5,338 nucleotides of DNA, from positions 1 through 5,338 of the forward strand of contig JASHUC010000479.1 of assembly GCA_030040235.1 (NCBI GenBank). Reading direction: 5' to 3'. How positions within the stretch are numbered: the stretch's first letter is position 1; each line of letters opens with the position of its first letter. Source of the stretch: Gammaproteobacteria bacterium. Its GTDB lineage: Bacteria > Pseudomonadota > Gammaproteobacteria > Steroidobacterales > Steroidobacteraceae. Made by a program: the position numbers and the translations under genes. Below, one piece after another: positions 1-5,338 of the stretch. Under the pieces are notes generated by a model, which worked only from the letters and a program-made list of their open reading frames with translations, ran no database searches and was not told the DNA's origin.

Positions 1-1233
1 CGATGCCTCGCCGCAAATGGGCTCGGCGCCATTCCCGGTCCAGCCGCAACCGAGGCGCTCGTTCGCGCTCTGCGGGATTCGGTCGCTCGCAAGCTCGATC
101 CCGTGTCGCTGGAAGCCGAATCGGTCATCGTGAACTGCATCGCAGAACATTTGAGTCACCGTCCCGGTGCGCAGGTTACGCAAGCGCTGCTCGAGGCGCT
201 GCGCGTGCGACCGTATCCCTTTTGTGCACTGGCGCTTGCTCAGAAAAACGACCTACGAGCGATTCCGCTCCTCGTGCAATGCCTGGCCGACGATGCAGCA
301 CGTTCCGCTTCGCTCGCCGCCCTACGCGCCTACGGCCGCCCCGCATGTCCAGCGCTCATTCGGCTACTCATTGAGGACGGCAACTCGCGCGGCATGGAGC
401 CGCCCACCCACATCGATGGCCGCGTCGCCGCCGTGCGTCTTCTCGGCGAGCTGGCTAACGCGGACCGCGCGCCTTCCGGTGCATTGCTGGCTCTGCACGC
501 TGGGCTCAACGATCGCCAGCGTGCCGTGCGTCTGGAAGCGGCCGTCGCTTTGTCGCGAATCACCGGCGAGGCGCGCCAAGGACCGGCTGCCATACTCACA
601 GAGGCGCTCGATGAGCCGGACTGGGCGTACGCAGAAACGGTCATGGAGACGCTCGTGCGCATGGGTCCCGTGATCGCCCCGTTCGTGGCAAAAGTGATCG
701 GGGCACCCGCGGCGGGCGAGCGAAACCGTCGCCGCCGATTGCGTGCCGTCAAGCTCGCCGGGCAGCTACGCGCACCGTCCGTCGTCAGCGCCCTCGCGTC
801 GCTTCGGCACACAAGCGACCCGGAGTTGCGGCGCGCCGCCGTCACCGCGCTCAGGCAGATCCCGGACACAGGCAGCAGCTCGCTTGAACGATTCCTGTCC
901 GACACGGACGGCACGGTTCGGTTGCGGGCGCTCGAGGGGCTACACGAGCGTAATGCACTCGCCTGTCCGACTCTTGCCATGCTTCTCGGTGACCCCGATC
1001 GCGCGGTTCGTCGGGCAGCGCGACTGCTTCTCCAGCAGCACCGCTCATCTGCCGTGACTTCGCTCAAGCGAATCGTCTGCACGTTCGGCCTGCCCCTGAA
1101 CGGACTGCGGCGCCGCGCGCGACTTTGGTGGTATGCATGCATGTGGTTGATCGCCTGCCGCTATGGACCCGCTTCCCCTACCGCTGCAGGGCGCACTTCC
1201 TCCACAGAGACTGCACCAAAGATCCGTCGATAG
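1..1233 (+). CDS. HEAT-repeat protein, 5'-partial
   Basis: The frame is open from the first base to a TAG at 1231-1233 (410 codons visible). The first 34 codons already read as HEAT-like helix sequence (CLAANGLGAIPG, TEALVRALRD), so the true start lies before the window; the in-frame GTG at 103 is probably internal. About eight degenerate helical repeats of 30-35 residues follow, with typical HEAT/PBS-lyase-like phrases: RVAAVRLLGELA near residue 141, AVRLEAAVALSRI near 175, LRRAAVTALRQI near 276, TVRLRALEGL near 305 and AVRRAARLLLQQ near 335. Such alpha-solenoids are usually protein-binding scaffolds; no catalytic motif is visible. After the last repeat come a short aromatic/hydrophobic stretch (about 373-389, LWWYACMWLIAC) and a polar tail. 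The last 73 bases overlap the end of the convergent MutS-B gene. Partner and function are unknown. The fold assignment is firm; anything more specific is not supported. Confidence 0.85.
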   Translation, partial: RCLAANGLGAIPGPAATEALVRALRDSVARKLDPVSLEAESVIVNCIAEHLSHRPGAQVTQALLEALRVRPYPFCALALAQKNDLRAIPLLVQCLADDAARSASLAALRAYGRPACPALIRLLIEDGNSRGMEPPTHIDGRVAAVRLLGELANADRAPSGALLALHAGLNDRQRAVRLEAAVALSRITGEARQGPAAILTEALDEPDWAYAETVMETLVRMGPVIAPFVAKVIGAPAAGERNRRRRLRAVKLAGQLRAPSVVSALASLRHTSDPELRRAAVTALRQIPDTGSSSLERFLSDTDGTVRLRALEGLHERNALACPTLAMLLGDPDRAVRRAARLLLQQHRSSAVTSLKRIVCTFGLPLNGLRRRARLWWYACMWLIACRYGPASPTAAGRTSSTETAPKIRR

Positions 1234-2720
1234 AGGTCCGCTCCGAAGCTGGTCGTGAGCGGTTCGCCCTCGAGTAACCTGAAGGTTCTCCGGCCGTCGG
1301 GCAAACGCTCCGCGCGTAGAAAGAGCGCCGTATCGACCCTTGCGAGATAGTAGCTCCGGGCCAAGTCGAACAGGTGCGTGACGTAGCAGATCCTCACGCC
1401 CCCCTCGAGGAGCGCCTGGACGACCTGTCGCGCGATCTCCGAACCTTCGCGCTCGTTGGTCGAAGAGAACGACTCATTGAGCAGAACCAATCCGTTGGCA
1501 CGCACGTGATCCACAATGGCGCTCATGCGCCCGAGCTCCTCATCGAGCTTTCCGCTCCTCATCTGTGCATCCTCTTCTCGCTTGAAGTGAGTGAACACAG
1601 CCGAGCACAGGCTCGCGCGGAATTGCTCCGCCGCGACGAACATTCCGCACTGTGTCATGAGTTGTGCCTGTCCCAGGCTGCGCAGGAAAGTCGTTTTGCC
1701 GCCGCGGTTGGCCCCGGTAATGATCACCAGGCGCTTTTGATCCGCGGCGACGTCGTTGCCGACGACACGCTCGATGCTGCTCAATGCGAGTGAGACATCG
1801 TAGAGAGCCCGTGTCCGGAGCATGGTCTCTCCGCCGGAAAGCGCCTCGGGAATCGTCAACGGCATGTCCTTCGTGAGGAGCCGGTCGCGGAGATTCAGGC
1901 AGCCGACATAGAAGCCCAGCTCGATCCGCAGCATTGAGAAAAAGCTGAGCACGTGATCGGCCGCCTGACCCAACCGATCCGCAACGAGCGCGATGCCCCG
2001 ATTCCGAATCTCCTCCAACGCTCGAAAGCCTCCCTCGTCGCGCTCGGCGATCTCGTAGACGTAGCTCGCCTTCTGGGGTGTCGAGAGATCTCCGATCCAG
2101 GATTCAACCCTCTCCAAGAACCTCCGCCGCCCTCTCGGCACGTGAAGCACATAGTCCGTCGCCTTGCTGCCCTCGCCGAGCCTGGCACTCATGCGGACTC
2201 CATGCTCGAATCTCAGCCGAGACAATTGTTCCCGCACTTTGGCGAGGTATTCGTCATCGAGCTCTTGCACGAGCATAGCGAGCAGTCTCGTCAGCCCCTC
2301 CGAGCGAAACCGCGGGGCATTCACCTCGGCGAGCCGCCGCAGGCGCATCAGGAGCTCGAGGAAGATCTCCATCACATCGAGCGATCGGTGTAGCACGCTC
2401 GAGGGATGCTTCCTCAAGGTCCAGCCCCACACCTTCCTTTCCCGAGCGAGCGCCTCGCAAGCAATCGCGTACATCTTTCGCACTATTGCCGGCTGGGCCA
2501 AGCAATCGGAAAGGATGCTTTGCCGATACGCGATCTCCTCCGTTCGCTCCAGACCCCGTAGAAGCGCCGTGCGCACCACAGTGAGCAAGACCTCGTCCCC
2601 GGCCGCCATCGTCTCGAGGATCACGTCGAGTCCGAGATCCTGCCGCAACGCCCCTGCATTCGACGGCAATGGCGCCTGGGGATCGAAATCGCGATCTCGA
2701 TGCATGAGATGCGCTTTCAC
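1161..2720 (-). CDS. MutS-like ATPase without mismatch-binding domain (MutS-B)
   Basis: A 519-aa protein with MutS core/lever helices followed by a MutS-type ABC ATPase domain. The N-terminal core segment (about 27-75) has the EEIAYRQSIL motif, and helical lever/clamp sequence fills about 76-320. The YDVSLAL and GND (321-323) elements precede the P-loop GANRGGKTT at 336-344 (MutS consensus GPNMGGKST). FTHFKREED starts at 376 and SGKLDEEL at 389-396, where MutS has its signature loop. The Walker B segment is LVLLNESF (411-418), with Asn415 in place of Asp and the catalytic-type Glu416 kept. The H-motif YVTH keeps His449. The mismatch-reading domain (Phe-X-Glu) and an Smr domain are both absent, and about 500 aa is well short of MutS (about 850). 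The GTG start shares GTGA with the MutS-A stop, and AAGGAG lies 11 bases upstream. It probably acts as a dimer with MutS-A on a nucleic-acid structure; the substrate is unknown. The last 15 or so residues look unconserved and overlap the HEAT gene. Confidence 0.93.
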   Translation of the reverse strand: MKAHLMHRDRDFDPQAPLPSNAGALRQDLGLDVILETMAAGDEVLLTVVRTALLRGLERTEEIAYRQSILSDCLAQPAIVRKMYAIACEALARERKVWGWTLRKHPSSVLHRSLDVMEIFLELLMRLRRLAEVNAPRFRSEGLTRLLAMLVQELDDEYLAKVREQLSRLRFEHGVRMSARLGEGSKATDYVLHVPRGRRRFLERVESWIGDLSTPQKASYVYEIAERDEGGFRALEEIRNRGIALVADRLGQAADHVLSFFSMLRIELGFYVGCLNLRDRLLTKDMPLTIPEALSGGETMLRTRALYDVSLALSSIERVVGNDVAADQKRLVIITGANRGGKTTFLRSLGQAQLMTQCGMFVAAEQFRASLCSAVFTHFKREEDAQMRSGKLDEELGRMSAIVDHVRANGLVLLNESFSSTNEREGSEIARQVVQALLEGGVRICYVTHLFDLARSYYLARVDTALFLRAERLPDGRRTFRLLEGEPLTTSFGADLYRRIFGAVSVEEVRPAAVGEAGP

Positions 2721-4240
2721 GAATGAATGCGCTCCTTCACGTCTTCGTATGACAGCCGATACTTCTGTGCGATCGCAAGCGCGTAGGCGAGCCCGTCCGC
2801 GGGCCGTCGCACGATCTTGAATGTTCGGATGGTGGGATCGCTCGGGGTCACCGTGCTGACCATGCTGACGGTGGCGGGGCCGAGCGCCGCAAGCTCATCG
2901 AGAAAGGTCACACAGACGCAGATCGTTCCCCGGTCCACGATCTGCTTCAGGACTTCCTTGCTGAGAAAAAGCGCATCGGTGAGCGTAGTCGCACCGAAGC
3001 TCTCATTCATGATGAGGATGCTGTTCGAGGTTAGCTGCTCGAGGATTCGGCGCATCCTCAGAAGTTCATCCTCGAGCTTGCCGCTCAGGCTCTCGACCAG
3101 CTCCTCCCGTTCGAAATGGGTAAATAGCCCGTCGAACAGGTAAAGTCGGGCGCTGCGCGCCGGAACCGGGCAGCCGAGACTGGCGAGGTAATGCAGCTGG
3201 CCGAACATGCGGGCGAAGGTGCTCTTGCCCCCCTGGTTGGCCCCCGATATGACCAAGATCCGCTCCGGGTCGGTGAGGCGGAAGTCATTTGTGACGATGG
3301 AGCTGCTGCCCCGCCGATTCGCCAAAGCGAGGTCGTAGGCTTCCTGAGCACAGACCTCCTTGGAGCGGGTCGTGACCTCGGGATAGCAGAAGGGTAGCGG
3401 TTTGAGCCGCTCGAGGTGCTCGAGGACGGTGAGATAGAACTGAACCTCCCGGTCAAAGCGCGCGACGCCGGCGTCGAGCCAATTGTGGTGGCGCGTGCAA
3501 TATTGCGTCAGTGCGAGAAAGGATTCCCGGTGAAGCAACGCGACCCGATCCAGGATCGCCGCCTCTACATGGTTCATATCGAGCGATTCGCGGAACGAGA
3601 AAGAGTACTCCTGTGCGTTTCCTTGCTTGAATTTTTCGAATGTCTGCAACACCTCCTCGCCGAAGTCGCTTTCCGGTTCGTACGGCTGCACTTCTATGCG
3701 AGGGCCTTCGATCACGAGCCGGTAGCGAATCGATGCCAATCTCGCGAGGATCTCTTGCCCTTCCGACTTGAGGGTTGCAACGCTCTGCGAGCGGGCGTAG
3801 ACCGAGAGAAAGTCGCGAAACCCGCCCAGGCCCCTCGAGTGCAGGGGCGCCGCCTCGAGATCGGAAGCGAGCCGCTGGACGGCATTGCAGTAGATGATCA
3901 CCGTCTCCACGAAGTAAGGTTGTGCCTGGTTTGCGTAATAGAGTTTCGAGCCTTGCACACGCCGCAAGCGCACCGTGCGCATCTCGTGCGCGAACGATGC
4001 AATGTGCAGCGCGAGTGCCCGGTTCTCAAGATCGCGAAACACCTCGTGCCGGTAGCGGACCGTCGCCACATCGCGCAGCGGCGTAAAGAAGATGGGGGCG
4101 AGGTTGTAGGCCTCGCGGCCGGCGCTCATAAGATCGACGACCTGGTCGAGGTTGAGGTCGTGCAACGAGGCGGGCTGCTCGCGGACCTCCGTCGGCGCAG
4201 TCGTTTCGGACTCATCGAAGAGGATGCTACGGAACGGCAC
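2717..4240 (-). CDS. MutS-like ATPase without mismatch-binding domain (MutS-A)
   Basis: A 507-aa protein, first MutS-type gene of the pair. The core-entry region (about 28-75) contains DLNLDQVVDLMSAGRE, FFTPLRDV and VRYRHEVFRDL. A helical lever/clamp region follows to about 300, then AYDLALA (301-307) and VTND (316-319). The ATPase domain has P-loop GANQGGKST at 333-341, FTHFEREE from 373, SGKLEDEL at 386-393 and Walker B ILIMNESF (408-415). Asn412 replaces the usual Asp and Glu413 is kept. The H-motif position reads VTFLDEL, with Phe446 where MutS proteins have His. Mismatch-binding and Smr domains are absent. The GTG at 4240 is preferred: GGAGGGG lies 7 bases upstream and the protein then begins MPFRSILFDE. 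An in-frame ATG at 4276 would overlap the upstream gene by 50 bases. Its stop overlaps the MutS-B start, so the two are probably made together and pair. It could be a lineage of the MutS superfamily devoted to a non-mismatch role; no substrate is evident. Confidence 0.93.
   Translation of the reverse strand: MPFRSILFDESETTAPTEVREQPASLHDLNLDQVVDLMSAGREAYNLAPIFFTPLRDVATVRYRHEVFRDLENRALALHIASFAHEMRTVRLRRVQGSKLYYANQAQPYFVETVIIYCNAVQRLASDLEAAPLHSRGLGGFRDFLSVYARSQSVATLKSEGQEILARLASIRYRLVIEGPRIEVQPYEPESDFGEEVLQTFEKFKQGNAQEYSFSFRESLDMNHVEAAILDRVALLHRESFLALTQYCTRHHNWLDAGVARFDREVQFYLTVLEHLERLKPLPFCYPEVTTRSKEVCAQEAYDLALANRRGSSSIVTNDFRLTDPERILVISGANQGGKSTFARMFGQLHYLASLGCPVPARSARLYLFDGLFTHFEREELVESLSGKLEDELLRMRRILEQLTSNSILIMNESFGATTLTDALFLSKEVLKQIVDRGTICVCVTFLDELAALGPATVSMVSTVTPSDPTIRTFKIVRRPADGLAYALAIAQKYRLSYEDVKERIHS
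2732..2737 (-). promoter_or_regulatory. Ribosome binding site for MutS-B
   Basis: The minus strand reads AAGGAG here, inside the last codons of MutS-A and 11 bases before the GTG at 2720. The spacing is slightly long, but the only nearby alternative, an ATG at 2705, is 26 bases away. Together with the GTGA start/stop overlap it suggests re-initiation by ribosomes finishing MutS-A. Confidence 0.55.
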
Positions 4241-4985
4241 TGCCGTGCCCCTCCGTCTGCTCCCGGGCCGCGGCAACGGGTCGGAAGAGATCGAGGTTCC
4301 CGTACCTCACCAACGCCTCTGTATCGGTGGACAGAACCGTCAAGAGAAGCCTTCCATTGGCCCAGTACCGCTCATCGCATGCGAGCCCCGAGCATTGCAC
4401 GATCCAGCCGGGCCGCCCCCGGGCCGCATCGACGAATTGGTCCTCTTGGTGGCTCTCAAGCTGCGGAACTCCCGAGCGCTGCCAGCGTACGAGCAGAAGC
4501 CTGCGCAACTGTCGTCTGGAAGCGAGCGGCATCCGCAGGGAGAGGGCTCCGATCCGCCAAGGCTTCATTTGCTTGCGCTCACGTTCATCGTCCACCTCCA
4601 CCGCGGACAACGCCCCTACGACACCGCCGTGCAGCCGCCGCCGCAGGAAGGAAACCATAGCGTTGCTCACGCAACTCAGATGATCGAGAAGAATCACCCC
4701 GCGATGGGTGTCGGCCGCCGACCACAAGCGCCATCTCGCGATCCGCGCCGCGACCTCCCGGGTCTGGACTGAGGGGTAGGCGCGCGCGAGGGCTCGGGTT
4801 ATGGCCTCGAGCGAAGTCGTCGCGCTCGAGTAGCCGCAGGGGACCCCGATCCGGTTGAGGTGCTTCTCGAGCTCGGCCAGCACCGTCGATTTGCCGCTGC
4901 CGCGAGGACCATAGAGCACCAGGTGCTCCCCGTTCTGGAGGCGGGCAGCGAGGTGAGCGAAGAATTCAGGGCGTTGAAACAGCAC
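4227..4985 (-). CDS. AAA-type P-loop ATPase, first gene of the MutS-like operon
   Basis: A 252-aa ATPase that nearly all consists of one nucleotide-binding fold. After a short helix (RPEFFAHLAARL) come the Walker A motif YGPRGSGKST (25-34; Lys32) and a Walker B strand VILLDHL (about 97-103), with Asp101 followed by His102 rather than the usual Glu. The stretch SLRMPLASRRQLRRLLL (about 149-165) resembles the region after sensor 1 in Orc/ExeA-like AAA proteins. GRPGWI (190-195) resembles the sensor-2 lid. No separate DNA-binding domain or membrane segment is seen. The GTG start at 4985 is chosen because GGCGAG lies 6 bases upstream; a TTG at 4991 would add two residues, and an in-frame TGA at 5013-5015 excludes longer forms. 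Its end overlaps the MutS-A start by 14 bases, so its product is probably made in step with the MutS pair. It may load or regulate them, which is inference. The weak Walker B could mean slow or absent hydrolysis. Confidence 0.85.
   Translation of the reverse strand: MLFQRPEFFAHLAARLQNGEHLVLYGPRGSGKSTVLAELEKHLNRIGVPCGYSSATTSLEAITRALARAYPSVQTREVAARIARWRLWSAADTHRGVILLDHLSCVSNAMVSFLRRRLHGGVVGALSAVEVDDERERKQMKPWRIGALSLRMPLASRRQLRRLLLVRWQRSGVPQLESHQEDQFVDAARGRPGWIVQCSGLACDERYWANGRLLLTVLSTDTEALVRYGNLDLFRPVAAAREQTEGHGSAVP
4248..4254 (-). promoter_or_regulatory. Ribosome binding site for MutS-A
   Basis: On the minus strand this reads GGAGGGG, 7 bases before the GTG at 4240. It lies within the last codons of the ATPase gene. 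It is the best Shine-Dalgarno match in the operon and decides the MutS-A start in favour of GTG 4240 over the upstream ATG at 4276. Confidence 0.7.
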
Positions 4986-4991
4986 GCTCAA

Positions 4992-4997
4992 CTCGCC
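4992..4997 (-). promoter_or_regulatory. Weak ribosome binding site for the ATPase gene
   Basis: The minus strand reads GGCGAG, an imperfect Shine-Dalgarno, 6 bases before the GTG at 4985. It abuts the alternative TTG at 4991 and could not serve that start, so it favours GTG. The match is weak, and low translation of the first gene is possible. Confidence 0.35.
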
Positions 4998-5295
4998 GCA
5001 TGGCTGAGCGGGTCAAGATGCCGGCAGGCGAGGCTGCCTCGGTTTTCGTGCTGGGGATCGCGGCCATTCGATGTATGCCTCCACGCCTTTCAAAGTAAGT
5101 CCAAGCGCAGGCATCATCAGCCGCTAAACGGCGGTTACAGGAGGAATGCCATCTCCCGCTTTGGGAAGTCTACGGGCCCTCGCATGCCTCGGCAAGGCCT
5201 CGGGGCATCAACCGACCAACCAGCAACTCCAAATTCAGGGGCTGCAGGAACGCGGCGGCAGTGGTCACGGCTGAGCCCGCGCCCGCAGGTCTCCG

Positions 5296-5330
5296 TCCCC
5301 TTATCTCTCTCCTTTATCTCTCCTCTTTTC
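5296..5330. repeat. Pyrimidine-rich tract with short direct repeat
   Basis: A 35-base stretch is almost entirely C and T on the plus strand, so purine-rich on the operon's coding strand. It is broken only by A residues at 5303 and 5316. The 9-mer TTATCTCTC occurs twice, at 5301-5309 and 5314-5322, 13 bases apart. Such tracts can arise by slippage or be protein-binding or unusual-structure sites; no function can be assigned. Confidence 0.6.
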
Positions 5331-5338
5331 GCTCGCTC

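Larger units (their letters stand above)
4986..5338. other. Upstream leader region without a convincing gene
   Basis: About 350 bases upstream of the operon, probably containing its promoter and leader. No clear -35/-10 pair, tRNA or known riboswitch motif was found. Several weak elements are visible: a stem GGCAG/CTGCC at 5023-5038, a short GCCG/CGGC hairpin at 5120-5132, and an 8-bp hairpin with one G-U pair at 5184-5208. The far end is a pyrimidine-rich tract. Only short open frames occur. Minus-strand examples are 5013-5117 (34 aa, basic and Pro-rich end), 5170-5268 (32 aa from a GTG) and 5135-5338 (open at the window edge, 67 codons). One plus-strand frame runs 5146-5274 (42 aa). None has a well-placed ribosome binding site or a recognisable protein family. 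The edge frame could be the tail of a gene starting outside the window, but its sequence does not look convincing. Confidence 0.5.

Noticed and set aside
330..1142. Minus-strand open frame (270 codons) opposite the HEAT gene
   Set aside because: It is Arg/Ser/Ala-rich with no motif, while the plus strand shows clear HEAT repeats; it is a codon-bias shadow.
1107..1142. Perfect 10-bp palindromes GCGGCGCCGC (1107-1116) and ATGCATGCAT (1133-1142)
   Set aside because: Both lie inside the HEAT coding region. They have no loop or T-run and so are not terminators; short palindromes like these are expected by chance.
1161..4240. Annotation of either gene as classical mutS or mutS2
   Set aside because: Both proteins are about 500 aa, lack the mismatch-binding Phe-X-Glu domain and lack a C-terminal Smr domain, so neither symbol is justified.
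3416..4660. Long plus-strand open frame (414 codons)
   Set aside because: It lies antisense to MutS-A and the ATPase, both of which have clear family motifs. Its translation has no recognisable domain, and such shadows are expected in GC-rich DNA.
5021..5045. Terminator-like stem followed by TTTT on the plus strand
   Set aside because: The stem is only about 7 bp with a 2-base bulge, the T-run is four bases, and no plus-strand gene ends nearby.
5146..5274. Plus-strand small ORF (42 aa) preceded by AGGAGG
   Set aside because: Only one base separates AGGAGG from the ATG, too close for normal initiation, and the peptide is low-complexity with no family resemblance.
5135..5338. Minus-strand frame open at the window edge, possible 3' end of an upstream gene
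   Set aside because: It has 67 codons with no recognisable motif, and its first part is encoded by the purine-rich tract. It cannot be supported without the sequence beyond the window.

Overview
The window is GC-rich bacterial DNA, roughly 60-65% G+C judged by eye, with G/C-ending codons and several GTG starts. Proteobacteria, Acidobacteriota or Myxococcota would all fit, but nothing here fixes the taxon. There are no RNA genes, no CRISPR array and no recognisable insertion sequence.

Layout from left to right. Positions 1-1233 (+) hold the 3' part of a HEAT-repeat protein gene whose start lies before the window. It runs tail-to-tail into a three-gene block on the minus strand and overlaps the end of that block by 73 bases. 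In order of transcription, right to left, the block is: a small AAA-type P-loop ATPase (4985 to 4227), a MutS-like ATPase called MutS-A here (4240 to 2717, 507 aa), and a second, divergent MutS-like ATPase called MutS-B (2720 to 1161, 519 aa). The overlaps are 14 and 4 bases, and a Shine-Dalgarno-like sequence sits inside each upstream gene, so this is very probably one translationally coupled operon. About 350 bases upstream of it (4986-5338) have no convincing gene and probably contain the operon leader or promoter.

The core of the window is the MutS pair. Both proteins have the MutS core/lever region and the ABC-type ATPase domain. Both lack the N-terminal mismatch-binding domain of MutS and the C-terminal Smr nuclease domain of MutS2. 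They share family-specific sequence (FTHFxREE, SGKLxxEL, NESF), including Asn in place of the usual Walker B Asp. They differ at the H-motif, which is Thr-His in MutS-B and Thr-Phe in MutS-A. MutS ATPases work as dimers, so a heterodimer with two unequal ATPase sites, served by a co-translated AAA ATPase, is the most economical reading. That is inference. The DNA or RNA substrate and the cellular role cannot be read from the sequence, and canonical mismatch repair is unlikely.
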